A DNA stretch of 18,348 nt. Source: Betaproteobacteria bacterium. GTDB lineage: Bacteria; Pseudomonadota; Gammaproteobacteria; Burkholderiales; SG8-39. The stretch is taken from NCBI GenBank assembly GCA_009693435.1, contig SHXF01000084.1, forward strand, positions 1-18,348. Direction: 5' to 3'. Within the stretch, counting starts at the first letter, position 1, and each line of letters begins with the position of its first letter. The notes beneath the pieces are model-generated. The model was not told the DNA's origin. It ran no database searches and saw only the letters and a program-made list of their open reading frames with translations. A program made the position numbers and the translations under genes. This document shows, one piece after another, positions 7,183-13,750 of the stretch.

Positions 7183-7236
7183 GACATCGCGAAGTACGCG
7201 AAAATCGTCCAGGACGCGAAGATACCGCCCGAATAA
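7180..7236 (+). pseudogene. C-terminal stub of a Bug/TctC-type tripartite transporter binding protein
   Basis: Read from 7180, the DNA encodes [18 protein letters not shown] and then TAA (7234-7236). This closely matches the usual last helix of Bug-family periplasmic binding proteins (pattern AKYAKIVKDAKIPPE at the extreme C-terminus). It is in a different frame from the CoxL fragment, to which it is directly joined at about 7180. Only about 18 codons survive. The call rests on a short but very characteristic tail at the right distance from a stop codon. Confidence 0.7.
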
Positions 7237-7282
7237 CGCATACAGCGCAGCGCAATACTGACATCCGGACGGGGCTGGATAA

Positions 7283-9628
7283 ATGTCCAAAGGTGCGATT
7301 GCAGGTAACCGCTTCGGCATAGGCCAGCCGGTGCGGCGCGTCGAGGACGAGCGCTTTCTCACTGGCCGCGGCCGCTATCTGGCCGACATCAATCTGGATC
7401 GTCAGGCGTATGCGGTAGCGGTGATGTCCCCGCACGCGCATGCGCGCATCCTGAGCGTGGATACCACGGCGGCCCGGGCGGCACCCGGTGTGTTGTGCGT
7501 ACTGACAGGGGCCGATGCAATAGCCGACGGGCTGGGCGGCTATCCGCCGCTGTTCATGCCCAGCGACAAGGGCGGTCCGCCCGGCTACCGCACCCTGCGG
7601 CCGTTGCTGGTGGCGGATCGCGTGCGCTTCGTCGGCGATCGGGTCGCGTTCGTGGTCGCTGAAACGCTGGAGCAGGCGCGCGACGCGGCTGAACGGGTGG
7701 AAGTGGATTACGAAACATTGCCAGCGGCGGTGACCCTGCAGGATGCAGCGCGCGAAGACGCAACGCGCCTCTGGGATGATTGCGCCGGCAATGTCTCGTT
7801 CGAACTGGAGATGGGTGATCCGGCCGCGACGGACACGGCGTTTGCCGCCGCCGCGCATACCGTGTCCTTGCGCCTGGCGAGCAACCGCCTCTCACCCAGC
7901 GCCATCGAACCGCGTGCTGCAATCGGGGATCACCACGCTGCCGACGACAGCTACACGCTGCACACCAGTTCGCAGAACCCGCACGGCGCGCGCACCATGC
8001 TGGCGCGGGCCATCTTCCGGATTCCCGAAACGAAACTGCGCGTGATTTCGCCGGATGTCGGCGGCGGCTTCGGCCTGAAGACCAATCCGGGCCCGGAGGA
8101 CGGCCTGGTGCTGTGGGCGTCGCGGCGCTGTGGCCGTCCCGTGAAATGGATAGCGACGCGCGCCGAATCGATGCTGGGCGACACCCACGGGCGGGATCAG
8201 GTCATGGATGCCGCGATGGCGCTCGACAAGGTGGGGCGCATCCTCGCCATCCGCGCCCGGGGCATGCAGGCGCTGGGCGCATACGTGTTCGCAGCAGGCG
8301 TGTCGCCCATCGATTTTTCGCTGACCCTGATCCCGAATGTCTATCGCGTGCCCTGCGTGCACCTGGTATCGCGCGGCATGTTTACCAACACCGCGCCCTT
8401 GTCCGCGTATCGGGGCGCGGGGCGCCCGGAGGCGGCGTTCGTCACCGAGCGCTTGCTCGACGAGGCCGCGCACGCCCTGGCCATTGACCCCGTGGAGATA
8501 AGGCGGCGCAATTTCATTCCGGCAAGCGCCATGCCGTACGCGACGCCGACCGGGATGAGCTACGACAGCGGAGAATTTGAACAGGTCATGGACAAGTGCC
8601 TGGCGCTCGCGAAGTGGCCGGATTTTCCACAGCGCCGTGCCGCCTCTGAAAAAAACGGCAGGCTGCGCGGGCGGGGGCTGAGCTATTACATCGAGTCGGG
8701 CGGACGCTTCAATGACCGCATGGAACTGCGTTTCGATCCGGGCGGAAATGTGACCATAGTCGCGGGCACGCATTCGCACGGCCAGGGGCACGCGACCACC
8801 TATGCGCAACTGGTGTCCGACTGGCTGGGTCTGCCGTTCGAGAACATCCGTTTCGTGCAGGGCGACACCGACCAAGTGCCGTTCGGCCGCGGCACATTTG
8901 CCGCGCGCAGTTCGATGATAGGGGGCTGCGCGCTGAAACTCGCCGCCGACGCCATCATAGAAAAAGCGCGTCCCATGGCGGCGCATCTCATGGAAGCGGC
9001 GTCGGACGACGTTGAATTTCACGACGGCCAATTCCACATCGTCGGCACCGATCGCGCCATGCCCATGGCGGAGGTCGCACGCGCGTTCTTCCACCCTGTG
9101 GGCATGCCGCGCAAATTCGGCGTCGGCCTGGACGCGAGCGGTTCCTGGGCGGCGGAGCCGTGGAACCACCCCAACGGTTGCCACGTGTGCGAGGTCGAGG
9201 TCGATTCCGCGACGGGTGTCGTCACCATTGCGCGCTACACCGTCGTCGACGATGTCGGCATGGTCATCAACCCGATGATCTGCGAAGGCCAGGTGCACGG
9301 CGGCCTGGCGCAGGGCATCGGCCAGGCGCTGCTGGAGGAGGTGATCTACGACCGCGAGACCGGTCAGCTCCTGACCGGCAGCTTCATGGATTACGGCATG
9401 CCGCGCGCCGATGATTTCCCCGATTTCACGCTGGCGTTCGAGGAAATTCCCGCCACCACCAATCCGCTCGGCATCAAGGGCATAGGTGAAGCCGGCACCG
9501 TCGGCTCGACCGCGGCAGTGATCAACGCGGTGCTGGACGCGCTGCGCCCGCTCGGTGTAGTCGAGATGGCGATGCCGGCAACGCCGGCGCGCGTCTGGGA
9601 AGCGCTGCAACGCGCCAGAGCAGGTTGA
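7283..9628 (+). CDS. Xanthine dehydrogenase/CO dehydrogenase family molybdopterin-binding subunit (CoxL-like, form II)
   Basis: This 781-residue protein is the large, molybdenum-cofactor-binding subunit of the xanthine oxidase family, of normal length. These enzymes hydroxylate or oxidise heterocycles, aldehydes and acyl compounds. Visible motifs are the N-terminal [20 protein letters not shown] (11-30), the Moco loop DVGGGFGLKTNPG, AYRGAGR at 375-381, and the catalytic-base segment KGIGEAGTVGS with Glu736. AYRGAGR is the form II signature; true CO dehydrogenase has AYxCSFR, so CO oxidation is not expected. The start is ATG 7283 with a GGGG tract upstream. Unusually, neither the FAD (CoxM) nor the 2Fe-2S (CoxS) partner is in the window, although family members normally work as L-M-S complexes. 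The substrate is unknown. Confidence 0.95.
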   Translation: MSKGAIAGNRFGIGQPVRRVEDERFLTGRGRYLADINLDRQAYAVAVMSPHAHARILSVDTTAARAAPGVLCVLTGADAIADGLGGYPPLFMPSDKGGPPGYRTLRPLLVADRVRFVGDRVAFVVAETLEQARDAAERVEVDYETLPAAVTLQDAAREDATRLWDDCAGNVSFELEMGDPAATDTAFAAAAHTVSLRLASNRLSPSAIEPRAAIGDHHAADDSYTLHTSSQNPHGARTMLARAIFRIPETKLRVISPDVGGGFGLKTNPGPEDGLVLWASRRCGRPVKWIATRAESMLGDTHGRDQVMDAAMALDKVGRILAIRARGMQALGAYVFAAGVSPIDFSLTLIPNVYRVPCVHLVSRGMFTNTAPLSAYRGAGRPEAAFVTERLLDEAAHALAIDPVEIRRRNFIPASAMPYATPTGMSYDSGEFEQVMDKCLALAKWPDFPQRRAASEKNGRLRGRGLSYYIESGGRFNDRMELRFDPGGNVTIVAGTHSHGQGHATTYAQLVSDWLGLPFENIRFVQGDTDQVPFGRGTFAARSSMIGGCALKLAADAIIEKARPMAAHLMEAASDDVEFHDGQFHIVGTDRAMPMAEVARAFFHPVGMPRKFGVGLDASGSWAAEPWNHPNGCHVCEVEVDSATGVVTIARYTVVDDVGMVINPMICEGQVHGGLAQGIGQALLEEVIYDRETGQLLTGSFMDYGMPRADDFPDFTLAFEEIPATTNPLGIKGIGEAGTVGSTAAVINAVLDALRPLGVVEMAMPATPARVWEALQRARAG

Positions 9629-9903
9629 GCTCGTCAAAACTCGTTACTACCGTTCGAGGTGAGACTATCAAACCTCGTTACCACCGTTCGGGCTGAGCCT
9701 GTCGGAATTCGTTACCACAGTTCGGGCTGAGCTTGTCGGAACTCGTGACTACCGTTCGGGCTGAGCTTGACGAACCTCGTTACACCGTTTGCGGTGAGAC
9801 TATCAAACCTCGTTACTACCGTTCGGGCTGAGCTTGTCGAAGCCCCTCAGTCCTTCGACAAGCTCAGGACGAACGGATCACTGGACAAGCTCAGGACGAA
9901 CGG
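9627..9903. repeat. Array of six ~34-bp REP-like direct units plus two inverted copies
   Basis: Six imperfect units run from about 9637 to 9840, consensus near cctcgttactaccgttcggg followed by ctgagcttgtcgg. Units 1 and 5 share a variant second half (ggtgagactatca). The array ends with two inverted copies at about 9852-9876 and 9883-9903 (caagctcaggacgaacgg). The last direct unit and the first inverted unit could form a long hairpin. Elements of the ttcgggctgagcttgtcgaa type are widespread proteobacterial REPs, but this density is high. The array fills most of the 350-bp gap between the CoxL-like and amidohydrolase genes. Confidence 0.85.
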
Positions 9904-9980
9904 AATCGATTTGTCCGCTTGGCATGAAAAGATCACTGAGCCGAATCACAACCCCGATAACAAACCCTGGAGAAACGACG

Positions 9981-11237
9981 ATGAGCCTGTGGACGCGCAC
10001 TGAAGGCACGGCTGGACAGCGGACCGCACACTTACGCCTGCCGCCCGGCAGTTATCACGGCATTGCATGCCGGCACTGCGATGCCACGCCGTTGCTGCAG
10101 GGCGCAGCTGCACCTTGGAGTGCCGCGTATCCTGCCCGGCTGCCCGTGCGTCAGACGAGCGTCAACACAGCCAGAGTGCATGCAAGCAGCCGATCCGCGG
10201 TCGGCGCGGCAGCCTCGACAGGCAGCGCGACCAGTGTGTCGCCCACGTCAGGCGATGTCGCGAAGGCGGCGCCGGGTGCCGCGCACCGCATCGACGTTCA
10301 TCATCACATCATGCCGCCGCGCTACATGAGCGAGGAACCCGGCAGCGCCCGCATCGCGCGCCAGGCGGTGGCCTCGCTGTTCCGGCAGGTGCAGGCATGG
10401 ACGCCCGCGAAATCGATAGAGGAAATGGATCGCAGCGGCGTCGCCACATCGATCACCTCGGTGTCGGCGCCGGGGGTCTGGTTCGGCGATGTCGCCGAAG
10501 GCCGGCGCGTCGCCCGGGACAGCAACGAGTACGGCGCGCGGCTTATGGGCGATTATCCGGGGCGCTTCGGTGCGTTCGCCTCGATACCGCTTCCCGACAT
10601 CGACGGGAGCCTGCGGGAAATCGAATACGCGCTGGACGTGCTCAAGTGCGATGGCATCGTGCTGATGACCAGCTACGGCGACCAGTGGCCCGGCGACGCG
10701 GGATTCGCGCCGGTGTTCGATGAATTGAACCGGCGGAAGGCCGTGGTGTATTTCCATCCCACCGTCGCCCCCTGTTGCACCGGCCTGATCGACAACGTGC
10801 CGGATGCGACCATCGAATTCCTGTTCGACACGGTGCGCGCGGTGACCAGCCTGCTCTACAGCGGCACCTTCTCCCGCTGTCCCGATATCCGTTTCATCTT
10901 CTCCCACGCCGGCAGCGCCGTGCCCTTGTTCGCGGCGCGCATCTGCCGACTGGCGGCGGCCAATCCGAAGCTCGCCGCGCTGTTGCCGAACGGGCCGCTC
11001 TACGAGCTGAAGAAGCTGCACTACGAACTCGCCCAGACGCGCGGGCCCGAATCGATCGCGCCGCTGATGCAACTGGTTACCGCGAAAAGCGTGATGCTGG
11101 GGAGCGACTTTCCGTGGACGGCGACGAAGATCACCGAGACCGTGGAGGCGGTGGCGGCGTATGGGTTCAGCGCTGCGGACATTGCCGACATCGAGCGCGG
11201 GAATGCGCTGCGGCTGTTTCCGCGGCTGGCGGGATAA
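9981..11237 (+). CDS. Amidohydrolase family protein (amidohydrolase 2, ACMSD/LigW-like)
   Basis: This 418-residue protein has the metal-dependent TIM-barrel fold of the family that includes aminocarboxymuconate-semialdehyde decarboxylase and aromatic-acid decarboxylases; some members hydrolyse instead. Metal-site motifs are RIDVHHHIMPP with H107-x-H109, VVYFHPT, IFSHAGSAVP and MLGSDFPW (active-site Asp). The start is ATG 9981, 6 bases after TGGAGA; frames further upstream run into the repeat array and are not credible. The first 100 residues are odd: a CRHCDATPLLQGAAA segment and then an Ala/Ser/Thr-rich stretch. This resembles a Tat-type leader or linker without the twin arginine. The HxH motif forces the start to lie upstream of it. 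It is the last plus-strand gene of the left block. Decarboxylase or hydrolase cannot be decided. Confidence 0.88.
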   Translation: MSLWTRTEGTAGQRTAHLRLPPGSYHGIACRHCDATPLLQGAAAPWSAAYPARLPVRQTSVNTARVHASSRSAVGAAASTGSATSVSPTSGDVAKAAPGAAHRIDVHHHIMPPRYMSEEPGSARIARQAVASLFRQVQAWTPAKSIEEMDRSGVATSITSVSAPGVWFGDVAEGRRVARDSNEYGARLMGDYPGRFGAFASIPLPDIDGSLREIEYALDVLKCDGIVLMTSYGDQWPGDAGFAPVFDELNRRKAVVYFHPTVAPCCTGLIDNVPDATIEFLFDTVRAVTSLLYSGTFSRCPDIRFIFSHAGSAVPLFAARICRLAAANPKLAALLPNGPLYELKKLHYELAQTRGPESIAPLMQLVTAKSVMLGSDFPWTATKITETVEAVAAYGFSAADIADIERGNALRLFPRLAG

Positions 11238-11366
11238 TTCGGAACTTTTATGTGGCGAGCAGGCCCTACTGCGGACATCAGCGGGCAGTTGGCTTATTGT
11301 TTTTGAAATAACTTCATCTGTGTTATGCGCGCTGTGCTTTCTTTGTCGGTGCCTTGTCTGCCACTA

Positions 11367-11445
11367 TTTCGGCGCGCTGAAGCCGCGCCCTACGGTGCGG
11401 TGTCCGTTCCGCCCGCGTTTCGGCGCGCTGAAGCCGCTCCCTACG
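11367..11445. repeat. 28-bp direct repeat, two copies 51 bp apart
   Basis: Copies lie at 11367-11394 and 11418-11445, sharing tttcggcgcgctgaagccgc and the tail ccctacg, with a single mismatch seen (g to t). It resembles dispersed intergenic repeats; no function is evident. Confidence 0.8.
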
Positions 11446-11457
11446 CTGCGTCATTAA

Positions 11458-11622
11458 TTTTTGTCAGACTGGACCGATCTTGCGCTGCAAACCGGACTCG
11501 TAAAGCGCGATGTGCCAGCGGAAGTTTTTTTCAACCGGATTCTGCGCCGTGTCGGTCGTAACTGCCGCGTTATTCCCCGGGAATTCGCGAATGACGCGAT
11601 GGCGGCATATCAAGAACGATAA
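11458..11622 (+). other. Possible C-terminal coding remnant, unidentified
   Basis: Frame 1 stays open for 54 codons to TAA 11620-11622. It gives a peptide with protein-like character: DWTDLALQTGLVKRD, then an amphipathic VFFNRILRRVGRNCRVI, then FANDAMAAYQER. An in-frame stop lies just before it at 11455-11457. TTG 11461 is the only start-like codon at the 5' end and has no ribosome-binding site. I do not recognise the family. It could be the tail of a lost gene, like the other stubs in this window, or a chance frame. Confidence 0.25.
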
Positions 11623-11687
11623 AGTGATGACTTAAAGAAGCCCATCCCATAGCCTTGTGCGTGAGTAAATCTCTGTGAATTTCCCGA

Positions 11688-12701
11688 TTACTTGATAGCC
11701 AGCGCATTGGCCGGCGAGCCGACGCCGCCGACCAGATTGAGCGGTTTCACGGTGACGAAACACTCCCACACGCCATCCCGGGCACAGTCCTCGGCGAGTG
11801 CATCCAGCGACCACAGCTCGCCCACCATCAGCCCGAGCATGGCAATCATGAACGGGTGCATCAATCCGACATGGCGCGGCAGCACGCCCGGCGTGGCGCG
11901 CAGTTCGGCGCCGAACGTGGAACCGGCGGTTGCGGGGTGGCACTCCAGGGCGAAATTGTCCGAGGCGCATGCGCCGAACTGGTGGTCCCAGATCCAGGCG
12001 AGGGTGTCATGGCTCTGGGCGAGGCCGGGCGAGCGCATTTCGGTCTTCGGAAAAGTCGCGCGCTCGTCCTCCGAGAACTCCTCGAAATACACTTTCATCC
12101 AGCCGGTGCGCAACAGCAGGATGTCGCCCGGCCGGAATTCGACGCCCTGAGCCTTCGCGATTTCGTCGACAAGGGCGCCTGAAATCGCGTGCGCGGAGCG
12201 ATAGTCCATGCGTTCGCCACGCTTCGCCAGGTGGCGCTCCACGTCGATGAGGACACCGCGCCCGGCAATGGCGCGCTCGGCAAACCGGTTCATTCCCAGC
12301 CAGGGCGTGCCCTCGGCTATCCTGTCGTCAGGCGTCCCGTTGTAGAACCCGTGAACCGGATGGCGGAAATGGCGAAGTCCGTCGACCTGAGTTGCGGACT
12401 GCAGGTAGAACCCGTCAAGATAGTCATCGCGCTGGTGTACGCTGTTGCCGAAGATCCGATGGCGCACCAGCTTGCGCAGCGGTATGACCGGCGTGCGGAA
12501 CGCATCCAGGGTGCAATCGAGGTTGAAGGTGGCGCCGCGGCGTATGCAACTGGAGGCTGCGACGATGCGCTCAGGCGTCAGAAAATTAAGCATCCCCAGT
12601 TCGTCGTCATCGCCAAACACGCCCCATGACGAACCCGCAGGGCGATCCGTGCGTTTAAGGAGTTCTGCGTAATCGGGTATCTTCGAGTTCTTGTCCGTCA
12701 C
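11688..12701 (-). CDS. Cyclase family protein (PF04199, kynurenine-formamidase-like hydrolase)
   Basis: This 337-residue protein belongs to the metal-dependent hydrolase family of bacterial kynurenine formamidase and isatin hydrolase. The metal-site motif reads SATQVDGLRHF (102-112), with Gln105, Asp107 and His111. This is the TQxDxxxH variant of the long cyclase subgroup, in contrast to HxGTHxDxxxH of KynB. Further support comes from SHDTLAWIWDHQFGA and DNFALE downstream. I chose GTG 12701 as the start. It follows CGGAG by 8 bases and lies just inside a predicted promoter. An in-frame GTG at 12761 lies upstream of that promoter and has no ribosome-binding site. This is the only clear minus-strand gene. 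Its substrate, probably an amide or cyclic ester or imide, is unknown. Confidence 0.9.
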   Translation of the reverse strand: MTDKNSKIPDYAELLKRTDRPAGSSWGVFGDDDELGMLNFLTPERIVAASSCIRRGATFNLDCTLDAFRTPVIPLRKLVRHRIFGNSVHQRDDYLDGFYLQSATQVDGLRHFRHPVHGFYNGTPDDRIAEGTPWLGMNRFAERAIAGRGVLIDVERHLAKRGERMDYRSAHAISGALVDEIAKAQGVEFRPGDILLLRTGWMKVYFEEFSEDERATFPKTEMRSPGLAQSHDTLAWIWDHQFGACASDNFALECHPATAGSTFGAELRATPGVLPRHVGLMHPFMIAMLGLMVGELWSLDALAEDCARDGVWECFVTVKPLNLVGGVGSPANALAIK

Positions 12702-12730
12702 GGTGTTCGCTCCGAAGTTCGTTTGGATTT

Positions 12731-12758
12731 TACATAGAAAAGTACACAATGTTTCCAA
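12731..12758 (-). promoter_or_regulatory. Predicted sigma70-type promoter for the cyclase gene
   Basis: On the minus strand, TTGGAA (12758-12753) and TATGTA (12736-12731) are separated by 16 bases in a locally AT-rich stretch. Transcription would begin near 12724, giving a leader of about 23 bases to the GTG at 12701. Confidence 0.45.
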
Positions 12759-12841
12759 CACGAGCTCATCGCCAATTCATTGATCCGGCATTGGCGCAGC
12801 ACCTCCCGGCCGGGCTCTCAAGGACCGAGCCGGGTCTCCCC

Positions 12842-13015
12842 GGTTATGTTCAGGTACTGAGTAAAGTTTCCGGGATTGTCACGGATGACATGGTGAACGC
12901 GGCAAAACGCGAGTAAGAATGGCAGCGAAGCAAAGTGCCGTTGAAGGGCGATCCGATCCACTGGAGCAAAACGATCGAGCAGAAGTACCTGGATCGCGCC
13001 ATGGTGTTGAAGTGA
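12842..13015 (+). pseudogene. 3' stub of an ABC substrate-binding protein (NrtA/SsuA/TauA type), with internal stop
   Basis: The frame ending at TGA 13013-13015 encodes VTDDMVNAAKRE, a TAA stop (12914-12916), then EWQRSK and LKGDPIHWSKTIEQKYLDRA. This aligns end to end with the C-terminus of the binding-protein gene at 15754-16749 (ITEDMVTASKTEEAW, LKGEPIDWSKAIDRRLFERA). The stop replaces a residue in the middle of the alignment. Nothing upstream of about 12842 matches, so over 80% of the gene is gone. The two copies differ at many positions, so this is an old paralogue. It ends 73 bp before the VOC gene. Confidence 0.85.
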
Positions 13016-13042
13016 GTCGCGAAGGACTATTGCGCGGAAAGC

Positions 13043-13074
13043 AGTCCGATTCAGATTTTCCTCAAGTCCGATTC
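13043..13074. promoter_or_regulatory. Paired direct repeats upstream of the VOC gene
   Basis: The 10-mer agtccgattc occurs at 13043-13052 and 13065-13074, 22 bp apart, close to two helical turns. The second copy lies just before the ribosome-binding site of the VOC gene. The spacing would suit a dimeric regulator, but no regulator gene is visible nearby. Confidence 0.35.
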
Positions 13075-13088
13075 GCGGGAGGCGATCC

Positions 13089-13577
13089 ATGAAGCGCTTC
13101 AACTACAAAGGCGTCAACCACGTCCACATCAACGTGACCGACATCAAGCGTTCCATCGCCTTTTACACCGAGGTGCTGGGCTTCCAGGTTGCCGGCCGCA
13201 AGGAGCCGGACAAGGCATGGCTCAACTTCGGCCAGTACGGCGCGGAGGAAAAGCGCTGGCTGCACAACCTCGCATTGACGCAGGTATCCGAGCGCAACGA
13301 CCTGTACTGGGACAGGAGCGGTCTCAACCACTTCGCCCTGGAGGTGGATTCCATCAAGGACGTCGACGAAATCGGCGCGGCGCTGAAGGAGCAGGGCGTG
13401 AAAATCGTCCGCGGCCCGGGCGTTCATGCCGAGGACATGACCTACCACGTTTACCTCGAGGATCCGGACGGCAACGTGATCGAGATCATGACGCAGACGG
13501 CCGAGACGGATACCGAACTGCGCAAGATCGCGCAGTGGGCGCCCGATCGCAAGTGGCGCTTGCTATCCGAAACCTGA
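13089..13577 (+). CDS. VOC family protein (glyoxalase/extradiol dioxygenase-like)
   Basis: This 162-residue single-module vicinal-oxygen-chelate protein shows the beta-alpha-beta-beta-beta repeats at about 8-50 and 78-134. Predicted metal ligands are His11 (NHVHINVTD), His81 (LNHFALEV) and Glu132 (GNVIEIM), in the classic positions; DPDGN before the Glu is also typical. The start is ATG 13089 after CGGGAGG. Family members include glyoxalases, epimerases and ring-cleaving dioxygenases. One module of this size with a complete H-H-E set could be a ring-cleavage enzyme, an isomerase or a lyase. Its place 160 bp before a Rieske oxygenase favours a step in the same aromatic or organic-acid pathway, by inference. 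Confidence 0.9.
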   Translation: MKRFNYKGVNHVHINVTDIKRSIAFYTEVLGFQVAGRKEPDKAWLNFGQYGAEEKRWLHNLALTQVSERNDLYWDRSGLNHFALEVDSIKDVDEIGAALKEQGVKIVRGPGVHAEDMTYHVYLEDPDGNVIEIMTQTAETDTELRKIAQWAPDRKWRLLSET

Positions 13578-13593
13578 GAAACGAGGGCTGACC

Positions 13594-13618
13594 GGAGCAG
13601 TTCCGTCGGGAGCAGTTC
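13594..13618. promoter_or_regulatory. Direct-repeat operator candidate upstream of the Rieske gene
   Basis: The 10-mer ggagcagttc occurs at 13594-13603 and 13609-13618, ending right against the predicted -35 box. That is a usual location for an activator site. The spacing is 15 bp. Confidence 0.35.
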
Positions 13619-13647
13619 TTGCGGCGTTAAGGTGCCGCGAATATACT
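13619..13647 (+). promoter_or_regulatory. Predicted sigma70-type promoter for the Rieske operon
   Basis: TTGCGG (13619-13624) and TATACT (13642-13647) are separated by exactly 17 bases. An inverted repeat, gcggc-n8-gccgc (13621-13638), overlaps the -35 and spacer and could bind a repressor. The predicted start, near 13654, gives a leader of about 30 bases to the small ORF at 13685. Confidence 0.55.
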
Positions 13648-13684
13648 TATCCAAGCTGTTTTCCAGCGTGTGAGGGAGGTAACA

Positions 13685-13750
13685 ATGCCCGAAGAAATTC
13701 AGAATCCGGACAGGGCGCAATTCGAACGAGGCTGCGCATGGCAGGCCTGA
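13685..13750 (+). CDS. 21-residue upstream ORF overlapping the Rieske gene start
   Basis: ATG 13685 follows a strong GGGAGG by 5 bases and encodes 21 residues (MPEEIQNPDRAQFERGCAWQ, then A). Its stop, TGA 13748-13750, lies 13 bases inside the Rieske gene, whose own ATG is at 13738. The small ORF has the better ribosome-binding site of the two. It could couple or throttle translation of the oxygenase. I recognise no family, and a chance ORF is possible. Confidence 0.45.
   Translation: MPEEIQNPDRAQFERGCAWQA

Larger units (their letters stand above)
11238..11687. other. Gene-free stretch between the amidohydrolase and the convergent cyclase gene
   Basis: This 450-bp stretch separates a plus-strand gene from a minus-strand gene, so both end here. 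It holds a two-copy 28-bp repeat (11367-11445) and a possible coding remnant (11458-11622). It is more AT-rich than its surroundings, with runs of T near 11455 and 11526. No hairpin followed by T is clear enough to call as a terminator. Confidence 0.6.

Noticed and set aside
7283..9628. Aerobic CO dehydrogenase large subunit
   Set aside because: The active-site loop reads AYRGAGR, not AYxCSFR, so CO oxidation is unlikely.
2362..9628. Frequent ATA isoleucine codons as a sign of foreign DNA
   Set aside because: ATA appears across all genes of the window and not in one block, so it does not mark a transferred segment. I did not count it.
7892..9637. 581-codon minus-strand frame opposite the CoxL-like gene
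   Set aside because: Same reason: it is a codon-bias shadow of a well-supported plus-strand gene, with no motif or ribosome-binding site.
9627..9903. CRISPR-like array
   Set aside because: The interval sequences are themselves repeated, and copies occur in both orientations, as in REP elements.
12818..13102. 94-codon minus-strand ORF between the cyclase and VOC genes
   Set aside because: It lies opposite the binding-protein relic, whose plus-strand frame gives a clear family match.
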